Of a stretch of DNA of 19,754 nt, positions 5,737-12,967 are shown one piece after another. The stretch is taken from positions 1 through 19,754 of the forward strand of contig JAIPBY010000012.1 in assembly GCA_021738605.1 (NCBI GenBank). Reading direction: 5' to 3'. The notes under the pieces were generated by a model. It was not told the origin of the DNA. It made no database searches and saw only the letters and a program-made list of their open reading frames with translations. Made by a program: the position numbers and the translations under genes. Source of the stretch: Chitinophagaceae bacterium (GTDB lineage Bacteria > Bacteroidota > Bacteroidia > Chitinophagales > Chitinophagaceae). The stretch's first letter is position 1. Every line of letters begins with the position of its first letter.

Positions 5737-6354
5737 ATGAAAGGAATTATCGGAAAAAAAATCGGGATGACCAGCATCTTCGGTCCCGACGGGAAGCAGA
5801 TCTCCTGCACCGTCATCGAAGCTGGTCCATGTGTTGTGACACAGGTCAAGTCAAAAGAAAGCGACGGTTATACCGCCCTCCAACTCTCTTACGGTGAAAA
5901 ATCCGAAAAAAGAGCTATCGCTTCAGAAAAAGGCCATTTTGCCAAGGCCTCTTCCACTCCAAAAAGTTTTGTAAAGGAATTTAGGGATTACAGTCTTGAA
6001 AAGGCCCTCGGTGAATCCATCACATGTGAAATTTTCGCGGAAGGCGAAAAGGTTGATGTGGTAGGTACTACCAAGGGTAAAGGTTTTCAGGGTGTTGTAA
6101 AACGCCATGGTTTCAGTGGTGTTGGTCAACAATCCCATGGTCAGCATGACCGTCAACGTGCTCCTGGTTCTATCGGTAACTCTTCCGATGCATCAAGGGT
6201 ATTCAAGGGAATGCGCATGGCCGGCCGCATGGGTGGCGATCGTGTTAAGGTAAAAGGCTTGAAGGTCGTAAAGATCTTTACTGATAAGAACTACGTTCTT
6301 ATCAGTGGCTCCATACCAGGACACAACGGCTCCATCGTTTATATTCAGAACTAA
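5737..6354 (+). CDS. rplC: 50S ribosomal protein L3
   Basis: L3 is an early assembly protein of the large subunit; its long extension reaches toward the peptidyl transferase centre. The 205-aa protein starts MKGIIGKKIGMTSIFGPDG, and the extension region GTTKGKGFQGVVKRHGF, RAPGSIG and VFKGMRMAGRMGGDRV is typical. By my alignment, the residue matching E. coli Gln150, the PrmB methylation site after SIG, is Asn here (SIGNSS). The start at 5737 gives the canonical N-terminus. It follows the structured gap after rpsJ and precedes rplD by 15 nt, so L3 and L4 are probably translated as a tightly linked pair. Confidence 0.97.
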   Translation: MKGIIGKKIGMTSIFGPDGKQISCTVIEAGPCVVTQVKSKESDGYTALQLSYGEKSEKRAIASEKGHFAKASSTPKSFVKEFRDYSLEKALGESITCEIFAEGEKVDVVGTTKGKGFQGVVKRHGFSGVGQQSHGQHDRQRAPGSIGNSSDASRVFKGMRMAGRMGGDRVKVKGLKVVKIFTDKNYVLISGSIPGHNGSIVYIQN

Positions 6355-6369
6355 TTCAACGCAGCGATC

Positions 6370-7008
6370 ATGCAAGTAGACGTATTATCAATATCAGGAA
6401 GCAAGACCGGCAGGACAGTGGATCTGCCGGAAGATATATTTGGTGCAGAACCAAACAACCATGTGATTTATCTAGCTGTTAAGCAGTATTTGGCTGCCCA
6501 GCGCCAAGGTACACACAAGGTCAAGACCCGTGCTGAAGTACAGGGTGCCAGCCGCAAACTGCACAAGCAAAAAGGTACAGGTGGTGCCCGTAAGGGTAAC
6601 ATCCGTAACCCTTTGTATAAGGGTGGTGGTACCATCTTTGGACCCAAGCCACACAGCTATGACATCAAGCTCAACCGCAGGGTTAAGGATTTGGCCAAGA
6701 TTAGTGCACTCAGCCACAAAAGCAAAGCCAACGCAATCCTTGTTGTTGAAGACCTCCAGTTGGAAGCTCCAAAAACAAGTGCATTTGCAAGCATGCTGAA
6801 AGGCTTGAATGTAACCAACAAGAAGTCATTATATGTAATGCCTGATCTGATTGAAAATGTATTTGTAAGTGCAAGGAATATTCCTTCTGTCCTTACTGCA
6901 GTTCTTTCAGACATCAATACTTATGATGTAATGAATGCCGACGTACTCGTTTTGACAGAATCTGCAGCAAAATTGTTTGTAGAGATGGAAGAGGGTGCTG
7001 AAGCTTAA
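6370..7008 (+). CDS. rplD: 50S ribosomal protein L4
   Basis: L4 binds 23S rRNA domain I and its extended loop lines the peptide exit tunnel beside L22. The 212-aa protein shows the loop at about residues 59-97 with GASRKLHKQKGTGGARKGN and GGGTIFGPKPHSY, followed by the Rossmann-like part KANAILVVEDL and VLVLTESA. In E. coli, free L4 represses the S10 operon by acting on its leader RNA. That makes L4 a natural candidate ligand for the structured RNA two genes upstream, although this has not been shown for this phylum as far as I know. The start ATG lies 15 nt after the rplC stop. Confidence 0.97.
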   Translation: MQVDVLSISGSKTGRTVDLPEDIFGAEPNNHVIYLAVKQYLAAQRQGTHKVKTRAEVQGASRKLHKQKGTGGARKGNIRNPLYKGGGTIFGPKPHSYDIKLNRRVKDLAKISALSHKSKANAILVVEDLQLEAPKTSAFASMLKGLNVTNKKSLYVMPDLIENVFVSARNIPSVLTAVLSDINTYDVMNADVLVLTESAAKLFVEMEEGAEA

Positions 7009-7037
7009 TTGATTTTTTAAAAATTTAAACAAGAGAT

Positions 7038-7337
7038 ATGAAACTTGCTGATGTTCTGGTAAAGCCCATTCTTTCTGAGAAGGCAAACCAGCTTTCAGAA
7101 AAAAATCGCGTTTATTCTTTCAAAGTTGCAAGATTTGCCAACAAATTGGAGATTAAGAAAGCGGTTGAAGATTTCTATGGTGTGACAGTTGAAGATGTAA
7201 GAACCGCAGTTGCTCCTGCAAAGAGCAAAAGCCGTTTTACAAAGGCAGGTGTGATCAGCGGTAGGAAGCCTTCTTTCAAGAAAGCTTATGTAACTGTTGG
7301 AGAAGGTGAAACCATTGACCTGTACGCAAACATTTAA
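7038..7337 (+). CDS. rplW: 50S ribosomal protein L23
   Basis: L23 sits at the exit of the peptide tunnel and is the docking site for trigger factor and SRP. The 99-aa product has the standard N-terminus ADVLVKPILSEKA, the conserved KKAVEDFYGVTVEDVRT and the ending GKPSFKKAYV-like segment (GRKPSFKKAYVTVGEGETI). Length is typical. It lies 29 nt after rplD and 35 nt before rplB, with an A/T-rich leader and no Shine-Dalgarno sequence. Confidence 0.96.
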   Translation: MKLADVLVKPILSEKANQLSEKNRVYSFKVARFANKLEIKKAVEDFYGVTVEDVRTAVAPAKSKSRFTKAGVISGRKPSFKKAYVTVGEGETIDLYANI

Positions 7338-7372
7338 TTGAAAAGAAGCCCTAAAGGCAAAAAAATAAAAAC

Positions 7373-8212
7373 ATGCCATTAAAGAAGTACAAACCCATTA
7401 CAGCGGGAACCAGGTGGAGGATAGGCAATGCTTATGCTGAAATTACCACATCGACTCCTGAGAAATCTCTTCTTGAGACAGTGAAGAAGACCGGTGGTAG
7501 GAATGCCCAAGGTCATCGCTCCATGCGTTACATAGGAGGCGGTAACAAAAAAATGTACCGTATCATCGATTTCAAACGCAACAAACATGAGGTTCCTGCG
7601 AAGGTTGCTTCTATTGAGTATGATCCAAACAGGACCGCTTTCATTGCACTTCTTAATTATGCTGATGGAGAAAAGCGTTATATGCTTGCCCCTCAAGGCT
7701 TGGAAGTGGGTATGACTGTTGTCAGTGGTAACGCAGTTGCTCCTGAGGTTGGTAATGCTTTGATGATGAAGAACATGCCTTTGGGTACCAATATTCACAA
7801 CATTGAAATGCAGCCTGGTCAGGGCGGAAAGATTGCACGCAGTGCAGGTACTTCAGCACAATTGACCAACAAGGAAGAAAAATACGCAGTATTGAAAATG
7901 CCTTCAGGCGAATTGAGAAAAGTATTGATCAACTGTTTCGCGACTGTTGGTGTACTCTCCAATTCTGACCATAGCCTCGAAAGCATGGGTAAAGCAGGTA
8001 GAAACCGTTGGAAAGGCATTCGCCCACGTACACGTGGTGTTGCAATGAATCCAGTTGATCATCCGATGGGTGGTGGTGAAGGTCGTTCTTCTGGCGGTCA
8101 CCCACGCAGCCGTACAGGCAAATACGCTAAGGGTGAAAAAACCAGGACACGTGGAAAGGGTAGCGATAAGCTGATCCTTCAACGCAAGAACGGCAAAAAG
8201 CTCGCTAAATAA
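7373..8212 (+). CDS. rplB: 50S ribosomal protein L2
   Basis: L2 is a primary 23S rRNA-binding protein needed for subunit association and for the peptidyl transferase centre. The 279-aa protein has the N-terminal OB-like part (GGRNAQGHRSMRYIGGGNKK), the SH3-like part (GTSAQLTNKEEKYAVLKMPSGE) and the highly conserved C-terminal segment RGVAMNPVDHPMGGGEGRSS, with His230 matching E. coli His229, the residue implicated in peptidyl transferase activity. The C-terminus is Lys/Arg-rich. It lies in the usual order between rplW and rpsS. Confidence 0.98.
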   Translation: MPLKKYKPITAGTRWRIGNAYAEITTSTPEKSLLETVKKTGGRNAQGHRSMRYIGGGNKKMYRIIDFKRNKHEVPAKVASIEYDPNRTAFIALLNYADGEKRYMLAPQGLEVGMTVVSGNAVAPEVGNALMMKNMPLGTNIHNIEMQPGQGGKIARSAGTSAQLTNKEEKYAVLKMPSGELRKVLINCFATVGVLSNSDHSLESMGKAGRNRWKGIRPRTRGVAMNPVDHPMGGGEGRSSGGHPRSRTGKYAKGEKTRTRGKGSDKLILQRKNGKKLAK

Positions 8213-8248
8213 TCACAAGAAAAGAACACATAACAAGAAACCAATATT

Positions 8249-8518
8249 ATGGCTCGTTCAATAAGAAAAGGTCCGTACGTAGCGGCCAAGCTAGAGAAGA
8301 AGGTTGAAGCGATGAATGACGGAAAATCCAAAAGGGCAGTGGTAAAAACATGGAGCCGCAGAAGCACCATTACTCCTGATTTTGTTGGACATACTTTCGC
8401 TGTTCACAACGGCAACAAGTTCATACCTGTATATGTTACTGAATTCATGGTAGGGCATAAGCTCGGAGAATTTTCTCCCACCAGAAACTTCAGGGGTCAC
8501 TCAAGCAAGAAAGTTTAA
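8249..8518 (+). CDS. rpsS: 30S ribosomal protein S19
   Basis: S19 forms a heterodimer with S13 in the 30S head and contacts the A-site finger of the large subunit. The 89-aa sequence contains the expected ARSIRKGPYVAAKLEKKV, TWSRRSTITPDFVGHTFAVHNG and MVGHKLGEFSPTRNFRGH. Its partner rpsM (S13) is not in this window although it often lies downstream in the same superoperon. It is 36 nt from rplB and 46 nt from rplV. Confidence 0.97.
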   Translation: MARSIRKGPYVAAKLEKKVEAMNDGKSKRAVVKTWSRRSTITPDFVGHTFAVHNGNKFIPVYVTEFMVGHKLGEFSPTRNFRGHSSKKV

Positions 8519-8564
8519 AAAACCGTTGTCGGACTGATATTCCCGGTAACAGAAAAAATACATT

Positions 8565-8903
8565 ATGGAAGCAATAGCAAAATTGAGAAATCATCCCACA
8601 TCCCCCCGAAAGATGCGTCTTTTGGCGGATCATATCCGTGGCATGAAAGTTGAACAAGCAGTAGCCATCCTTGATCATCATCCTCAGCACAGTGCAACTC
8701 CCCTTCGCAAGTTGGTGATGTCTGCAGTGAGCAACTGGAAACAGAAAAATGAAGGTGGTAATGTTGAGGCATTGGTTGTGAAAACCATCTTTGTCGATGG
8801 AGCACGCAGCATCAAGAGAATGCTTCCAGCTCCTCAGGGTAGGGCTTATCGTATGCGCAAACGCAGCAATCACGTTACTGTAATTGTTGACGTAAAAAAT
8901 TAA
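8565..8903 (+). CDS. rplV: 50S ribosomal protein L22
   Basis: L22 spans the large subunit and its beta-hairpin forms part of the exit tunnel constriction where macrolides and SecM-type arrest peptides act. The 112-aa product has SPRKMRLLADHIRGMKVEQA, the helix LRKLVMSAVSNW and the hairpin region MLPAPQGRAYRMRKRSNHVTV. No deletion is visible in the tunnel loop. It lies 46 nt after rpsS and 21 nt before rpsC. Confidence 0.96.
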   Translation: MEAIAKLRNHPTSPRKMRLLADHIRGMKVEQAVAILDHHPQHSATPLRKLVMSAVSNWKQKNEGGNVEALVVKTIFVDGARSIKRMLPAPQGRAYRMRKRSNHVTVIVDVKN

Positions 8904-8924
8904 GAACTTTCAAACTGAATCATA

Positions 8925-9710
8925 ATGGGTCAAAAAACGAATCCAATTGGCAATAGGTTAGGCATCATCCGCGGATGGGAGAGTAACTGGTACGGAAGCA
9001 AGAAAGATTATGCTCAGAAGCTGATCGAAGACACCAGGATCCGTGGTTATCTCAACGCCCGTATTAACAAGGGTGGCATTGCAAAAATTGTTATTGAGCG
9101 AACACTCAATAAGCTTATCATCACCATCCATACTTCCAAGCCTGGTATCATCATTGGTAAAGGCGGTGGAGAGGTAGACAGGATCAAGGAAGAGTTGAAA
9201 AAACTCACCGGTAAGGATGATGTTCAAATCAACATTCTTGAAATCCGCAGGCCTGAGTTGGATGCACAAATTGTTGGCGAAACCATTGCCAAGCAAATTG
9301 AGAACCGTATCAACTTCAAGCGTGCCATCAAAATGGCGATTGCTTCAACCATGCGTCTCGGTGCTGAGGGAATCAAAATCAAAGCCAGCGGTCGTTTGGG
9401 TGGTGCAGAAATTGCCCGTTCTGAAGAAATCAAGCAAGGAAGGGTTCCTCTTCATACTTTCAGGATGGATATTGACTATGCTTCAGTTTTTGCTCAAACT
9501 GTTTATGGCAAAATAGGCTTGAAAGTTTGGATCTGTAAAGGTGAAGTACTGGCCAAGCGTGATTTGAATCCAAACTTTGTGAGTGGTACAAAAGCGGATG
9601 GTCCAGAAAGAAGAGATTCTCGTCCAGCAGGTGGTCGTGATGACAGACGTGGCGGCGGTGGCGGTCGTGATGACAGGCGTGGCGGTGGCGGAAGAGACCG
9701 CAGAGGATAA
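8925..9710 (+). CDS. rpsC: 30S ribosomal protein S3 with a repetitive Gly/Arg/Asp-rich tail
   Basis: S3 lines the mRNA entry channel and, with S4 and S5, contributes helicase activity. The KH domain is at about residues 40-110, with the GxxG loop IIIGKGGGEV at 76-85; the C-terminal domain runs to VWICKGEVL at 201-209. The protein is 261 aa, against 233 in E. coli. Residues about 221-261 form an extra low-complexity tail with the 10-residue unit GRDDRRGGGG at 237-246 and 247-256, then a partial third copy. The tail is encoded by a 30-bp direct repeat at 9633-9662 and 9663-9692. It is probably disordered and might bind RNA in the manner of RGG-like segments; that is inference. The ribosomal core looks intact. 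Confidence 0.97.
   Translation: MGQKTNPIGNRLGIIRGWESNWYGSKKDYAQKLIEDTRIRGYLNARINKGGIAKIVIERTLNKLIITIHTSKPGIIIGKGGGEVDRIKEELKKLTGKDDVQINILEIRRPELDAQIVGETIAKQIENRINFKRAIKMAIASTMRLGAEGIKIKASGRLGGAEIARSEEIKQGRVPLHTFRMDIDYASVFAQTVYGKIGLKVWICKGEVLAKRDLNPNFVSGTKADGPERRDSRPAGGRDDRRGGGGGRDDRRGGGGRDRRG
9633..9692 (+). repeat. 30-bp tandem repeat in the 3' end of rpsC
   Basis: Two adjacent in-frame copies of a 30-bp unit (GGTCGTGATGACAGRCGTGG followed by GCGGYGGYGGC-type Gly codons) encode GRDDRRGGGG twice; a shortened third copy follows to the stop. Copies differ only at third or synonymous positions. Such a repeat can gain or lose units by slippage without breaking the frame. Confidence 0.85.
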
Positions 9711-9748
9711 TAATTTTTAAAAAGGGTATTCAATAAAAATACTTCAAC

Positions 9749-10168
9749 ATGTTACAACCAAAAAGAACGAAACACAGGAAGGCGCAGAAAGGAAGAATCA
9801 GGGAAGTTGCCAAAAGAGGTACCACCCTTGCATTCGGCTCATTTGGACTGAAGGCGATGGAACCTGTATGGATGACAAACAGGCAAATTGAAGCTGCACG
9901 TCAAGCGATGACCCGTGCCATGAAAAGAGAAGGAAACGTTTGGATCAGGATTTTCCCTGATAAGCCTATCACCCGCAAGCCTCAAGAAGTTAGGATGGGT
10001 AAAGGTAAGGGTAACCCTGAATTCTGGGCAGCCGTTGTTGAACCAGGTAGGATCCTTTTCGAAGTTGAGGGAGTTACAATGGAAGTGGCACAAGAGGCCA
10101 TGCACCTGGCAGCTGCAAAACTGCCTATCAAAACCAAATTTATTGTTCGCAGGGATTTTGCGGCATAA
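9749..10168 (+). CDS. rplP: 50S ribosomal protein L16
   Basis: L16 binds near the A site and is needed for late 50S assembly and correct aminoacyl-tRNA accommodation. The 139-aa product has the N-terminal MLQPKRTKHRKAQKGR, TLAFGSFGLKAMEP, RIFPDKPITRKP and EVRMGKGKGNPEFWAAVV. The Arg in EVRMGKGKG matches the one hydroxylated by YcfD/RoxA in E. coli. The 38-nt gap upstream contains GTATT/AATAC around a 7-nt loop. Length is typical, slightly longer than in E. coli. Confidence 0.97.
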   Translation: MLQPKRTKHRKAQKGRIREVAKRGTTLAFGSFGLKAMEPVWMTNRQIEAARQAMTRAMKREGNVWIRIFPDKPITRKPQEVRMGKGKGNPEFWAAVVEPGRILFEVEGVTMEVAQEAMHLAAAKLPIKTKFIVRRDFAA

Positions 10169-10177
10169 GGATTAAGA

Positions 10178-10191
10178 AAGTTAAACAACTT
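10178..10191 (+). other. Stem-loop in the rplP-rpmC gap
   Basis: AAGTT (10178-10182) and AACTT (10187-10191) form a perfect 5-bp stem with a 4-nt loop AAAC, ending 6 nt before the rpmC start. The stem is A/T-rich and weak. It has no T tail, so it is not a terminator. It belongs to a series of small stem-loops in the gaps of this cluster. Confidence 0.35.
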
Positions 10192-10195
10192 ACAC

Positions 10196-10402
10196 ATGTC
10201 AAAGAAAATTGATTTTTTGAAAAGCCTCACTGGACTGAGTGAATCAGACATCAAGGCTAAAATAACAGAAGATGAGTTGCGTTTGAAAAAAATGCAGTTT
10301 GCCCATGCCATTACGCCTCTTGAAAATCCTATGAGTATCAGGGCACTGAGAAAGGACATCGCGAGGCTTAAATCTGAGTTGAAAAAAAGAGCACTTGCCT
10401 AG
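10196..10402 (+). CDS. rpmC: 50S ribosomal protein L29
   Basis: L29 is a small two-helix protein near the tunnel exit, adjacent to L23. The 68-aa product has the conserved helical pair; the C-terminal part TPLENPMSIRALRKDIARLKSEL includes the family signature in which a loop leads into the KDIARLKSEL helix. Starts at ATG 10196, 27 nt after rplP. Length is standard. Confidence 0.94.
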   Translation: MSKKIDFLKSLTGLSESDIKAKITEDELRLKKMQFAHAITPLENPMSIRALRKDIARLKSELKKRALA

Positions 10403-10460
10403 TCTAGGATAAATTTTAAAAATAAATCCGGACTTGGGCCGGGAGCTAAAATAAAAAGAA

Positions 10461-10718
10461 ATGGTTGACAGAAAACTTCGCAAAACCAAAATGGGTTCAG
10501 TTACCAGTGACAAGATGGACAAGACCATTACAGTTGCTGTTGAAAGGAAAGTAAAGCACCCTCTCTATGGAAAGTTCGTTAAAAAAACGACCAAGTTCCA
10601 TGCACACGATGAGACAAATGAGGCAAAGCCAGGTGATGTGGTGAGAATCATGGAAACAAGGCCGCTCAGCAAAACAAAACGCTGGAGGCTGGTAGAAATA
10701 ATTGAAAAAGCCAAATAG
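10461..10718 (+). CDS. rpsQ: 30S ribosomal protein S17
   Basis: S17 is an OB-fold primary 16S rRNA-binding protein of the 30S body. The 85-aa sequence shows RKLRKTKMGSVTSDKMDKTI, HPLYGKFVKKTTKFHAHDE and GDVVRIMETRPLSKTKRWRL, all hallmark segments. It lies 58 nt after rpmC; that gap contains CCGG/CCGG around a 7-nt loop. No unusual feature in the protein. Confidence 0.96.
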   Translation: MVDRKLRKTKMGSVTSDKMDKTITVAVERKVKHPLYGKFVKKTTKFHAHDETNEAKPGDVVRIMETRPLSKTKRWRLVEIIEKAK

Positions 10719-10757
10719 GTCTTCACGAAAGTCAAAAAGACAAATCGTTTAACCCAA

Positions 10758-10769
10758 CGGCATAAGCCG
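10758..10769 (+). other. Stem-loop in the rpsQ-rplN gap
   Basis: CGGC (10758-10761) pairs with GCCG (10766-10769) around the loop ATAA, 16 nt before the rplN start. Only 4 bp, but all G-C, in otherwise A/T-rich sequence. It has no T tail. Confidence 0.35.
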
Positions 10770-10785
10770 GATAAAATATAATAAA

Positions 10786-11154
10786 ATGATTCAGCAAGAA
10801 TCCAGATTGAATGTAGCAGACAACAGCGGCGCCAAAGAAGTCCTTTGTATCCGTGTATTGGGTAACAGTGGACAGGATTATGCCAAGATCGGTGACAAGA
10901 TTGTTGTTACTGTTAAGGATGCAATCCCTGCCGGTGGTATCAAAAAAGGTACTGTTGCAAAAGCTGTTATTGTTCGTACAAAGAATAAGCTTCGCAGGAA
11001 AGACGGTTCTTATATCCGTTTCGATGATAATGCAGTGGTAATCCTTAATGCTTCCGACGAGCCAAGGGGTACACGTATCTTCGGACCAGTTGCCCGTGAA
11101 CTTAGGGATAAAGGATATATGAAAATTATTTCACTTGCACCCGAAGTCCTTTAA
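10786..11154 (+). CDS. rplN: 50S ribosomal protein L14
   Basis: L14 is a five-stranded barrel at the subunit interface that contacts 16S rRNA helix 44 and binds the silencing factor RsfS. The 122-aa product is canonical: MIQQESRLNVADNSGAKEV, the signature VKDAIPAGGIKKGTVAKAVIV and DEPRGTRIFGPVARELRDK. It lies 67 nt after rpsQ with a G-C stem-loop in the gap, and 40 nt before rplX. Confidence 0.98.
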   Translation: MIQQESRLNVADNSGAKEVLCIRVLGNSGQDYAKIGDKIVVTVKDAIPAGGIKKGTVAKAVIVRTKNKLRRKDGSYIRFDDNAVVILNASDEPRGTRIFGPVARELRDKGYMKIISLAPEVL

Positions 11155-11167
11155 TTGAGTATAAACT

Positions 11168-11180
11168 GCGTGACCAACGC
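11168..11180 (+). other. Stem-loop in the rplN-rplX gap
   Basis: GCGT (11168-11171) pairs with ACGC (11177-11180) around a 5-nt loop GACCA, 14 nt before the rplX start. It is a short stem and chance is possible. Confidence 0.25.
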
Positions 11181-11194
11181 TTAAAATAAAGAAG

Positions 11195-11533
11195 ATGAGT
11201 ACTAGATTCAAACCCAAGTTCAATATTAAAAAAGGTGACACCGTTGTGGTGATCTCGGGAGACGATAAGGATCCCAAGAAACCACGCAAGATTCTTGAAG
11301 TGTTTCCTGAGAAATCACGTGTGCTGGTTGAAGGCGTTAACATTGTTACCCGCCATACCAAGCCTTCTGCCCAAAACACCAAAGGTGGATTGGTTAAAAA
11401 AGAAGCTTCTGTACACATCAGCAATGTGATGCTCTGGGATGCCAAGAAAGAAGAGGCTACCAAAATTAAAAGAACCAGGGAGAATGGTAAATTAGTTAGA
11501 ATTTCTAAAAAGTCAGGGGAGGTAATCAAATAA
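11195..11533 (+). CDS. rplX: 50S ribosomal protein L24
   Basis: L24 is an assembly initiator protein binding the 5' end of 23S rRNA. The 112-aa product has the KOW motif FNIKKGDTVVVISGDDK at its N-terminus, followed by ILEVFPEKSRVLVEGVN and RHTKPSAQNTKGGLVKKEA. Its stop shares one base with the next start (TAATG at 11531-11535), so rplX and rplE are probably translationally coupled. Confidence 0.96.
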   Translation: MSTRFKPKFNIKKGDTVVVISGDDKDPKKPRKILEVFPEKSRVLVEGVNIVTRHTKPSAQNTKGGLVKKEASVHISNVMLWDAKKEEATKIKRTRENGKLVRISKKSGEVIK

Positions 11534-12102
11534 TGAGCACATCTACGTATACACCCAGGTTGCAAACAAAGTATCGCAATGAAGTGATACCAGCACTGAT
11601 GAAAAAGTTCAGTTACAGTTCAGTTATGCAAGTACCCAAAATCACCAAAATCTGTTTAAACAGAGGTGTTAATGGTGCAGTCGCTGATAAAAAGTTGATT
11701 GATATTGCAATCGATGAGCTTACTACAGTAACTGGTCAAAAAGCAGTATCTACCAAATCAAAGAAAGACATCTCAAACTTTAAATTGAGAAAGCACATGC
11801 CCATTGGTGCACGCGTAACTTTGCGCGGTGTTAAAATGTTCGAATTCCTTGATAGGTTAATTTCTGCTTCTCTTCCTCGAGTTCGTGATTTCAAAGGAAT
11901 TAGTGAAAAAGCATTCGATGGTCGTGGTAACTATACACTTGGTGTTACTGAGCAAATCATTTTCCCAGAAATTGATATTGACAAGGTAACCAAGATTACT
12001 GGTATGGATATTACTTTTGTAACCACAGCCAAGAACAATGAAGAGGCTTATGAGTTGCTGAAAGAAATGGGTATGCCTTTCAAAAACATGAAAAAGGATT
12101 AA
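11533..12102 (+). CDS. rplE: 50S ribosomal protein L5
   Basis: L5 binds 5S rRNA in the central protuberance and contacts P-site tRNA. The 189-aa product shows RYRNEVIPAL-type start (KYRNEVIPALMKKFSY), VPKITKICLNRGVNGA, the segment GARVTLRGVKMFEFLDRLI and the C-terminal GRGNYTLGVTEQIIFPEI, all diagnostic. The start overlaps the rplX stop by one base. It is slightly longer than the E. coli protein at the N-terminus. Confidence 0.97.
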   Translation: MSTSTYTPRLQTKYRNEVIPALMKKFSYSSVMQVPKITKICLNRGVNGAVADKKLIDIAIDELTTVTGQKAVSTKSKKDISNFKLRKHMPIGARVTLRGVKMFEFLDRLISASLPRVRDFKGISEKAFDGRGNYTLGVTEQIIFPEIDIDKVTKITGMDITFVTTAKNNEEAYELLKEMGMPFKNMKKD

Positions 12103-12117
12103 TCGAAATCTAATTTG

Positions 12118-12129
12118 GGCGTAAGCCCG
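12118..12129 (+). other. GNRA-type stem-loop in the rplE-rpsN gap
   Basis: GGGC and GCCC flank a GTAA loop (GNRA type, unusually stable in RNA) about 23 nt before the rpsN start. There is no T tail, so it is not a terminator. It may stabilise mRNA or mark a binding site; no function can be assigned from sequence. Confidence 0.4.
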
Positions 12130-12151
12130 GGTTCAACACAATAAAGAACAT

Positions 12152-12421
12152 ATGGCAAAAGAATCGGTAAAAGCCAGACAAAGGAAAAGAGAGAAAATGG
12201 TTGAGAAGTTTGCAGAAAAACGTGCAGCCCTTAAAGCAGCAGGTGAATGGCAGGCATTGGATCAACTTCCAAAGAACTCTTCAAAAGTACGCCTTAAGAA
12301 CAGGTGCCAGATCACAGGTCGTCCTAAAGGGTACATGAGATTTTTTGGTCTCTCAAGGGTAACCTTCCGCGACATGGCTCTTTCAGGAAAGATTCCAGGA
12401 GTTACAAAAGCAAGCTGGTAA
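12152..12421 (+). CDS. rpsN: 30S ribosomal protein S14, zinc-independent type
   Basis: S14 is a head protein of the 30S subunit. The 89-aa product is the long, zinc-free form: only one Cys is present, in KNRCQITGRPKGYMRFFG, and the CxxC pairs of the short zinc form are missing. The C-terminal LSRVTFRDMALSGKIPGVTKASW is standard. It lies 49 nt after rplE. A zinc-free S14 means expression should not depend on zinc supply. Confidence 0.97.
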   Translation: MAKESVKARQRKREKMVEKFAEKRAALKAAGEWQALDQLPKNSSKVRLKNRCQITGRPKGYMRFFGLSRVTFRDMALSGKIPGVTKASW

Positions 12422-12464
12422 TCCGAACGTAAACAGAACTACTACTCAATAACTTAAACCGAAG

Positions 12465-12490
12465 TAATCCCATTGTTGGGACTAAGGAGG
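12465..12490 (+). promoter_or_regulatory. Hairpin joined to a full Shine-Dalgarno sequence before rpsH
   Basis: TCCCA (12468-12472) pairs with TGGGA (12477-12481) around TTGT. After one A/C mismatch, TA (12465-12466) pairs with TA (12483-12484). Those last two bases begin TAAGGAGG (12483-12490), a full Shine-Dalgarno sequence 8 nt before the rpsH ATG. Bacteroidota rarely use Shine-Dalgarno sequences, and I see no comparable one before the other starts in this window. The hairpin could hinder access to it. A translational operator, perhaps for S8, is inference. Confidence 0.55.
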
Positions 12491-12498
12491 AACAAAAT

Positions 12499-12897
12499 AT
12501 GACAACAGATCCAATTGCAGATTTCCTGACGAGGGTCAGAAATGCACAGATGGCGGGGCACAGAATCGTTGAGATTCCAGCTTCTAATCTCAAAAAGCGT
12601 ATCACTGAGATACTCTACAACCAAGGTTATATCCTTAAGTACAAATTTGAGGATGATTCCAAGCAAGGTGTGATCAAGATCGCCTTGAAATATGATGCAA
12701 TCAGCAAAGAGCCTGCCATCAAAACTTTGGAGCGTGTCTCACGTCCAGGTCTTAGGCAGTATTCCAAGCCGGTTGACTTCAAAAGGGTTAAAAACGGATT
12801 GGGTGTTGCCATCCTTTCTACTTCAAAAGGTGTAATGACCGACAAAGACGCCAAATCACAAAACGTGGGTGGTGAGGTACTTTGTTATATATATTAA
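12499..12897 (+). CDS. rpsH: 30S ribosomal protein S8
   Basis: S8 binds the central domain of 16S rRNA (helix 21) and in E. coli represses the spc operon by binding its mRNA. The 132-aa product begins MTTDPIADFLTRVRNAQMAGH and ends with the typical KGVMTDKDAKSQNVGGEVLCYIY. The start at 12499 is fixed by the Shine-Dalgarno sequence 8 nt upstream, an exceptional feature here. A 103-nt gap with possible structure separates it from rplF. Confidence 0.97.
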   Translation: MTTDPIADFLTRVRNAQMAGHRIVEIPASNLKKRITEILYNQGYILKYKFEDDSKQGVIKIALKYDAISKEPAIKTLERVSRPGLRQYSKPVDFKRVKNGLGVAILSTSKGVMTDKDAKSQNVGGEVLCYIY

Positions 12898-12905
12898 TTA
12901 AAAAT

Positions 12906-12967
12906 CTTTCCTTGTCGGGAAGTTTGGATTGCGCACTAAGTTTTCTATACGGAACTGAAACCATCCA
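12906..12967 (+). promoter_or_regulatory. Possible structured RNA in the rpsH-rplF gap
   Basis: The 103-nt gap is the second longest in the cluster. CTTTCC (12906-12911) pairs with GGGAAG (12917-12922) around TTGTC, with one G-U. Next, TGGAT (12925-12929) pairs with ATCCA (12963-12967), enclosing AGTTTT/GGAACT (12939-12944/12951-12956, two G-U). No promoter box or ORF is visible. It could be a local control element or processing site; the helices are short and hand-drawn. Confidence 0.35.
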
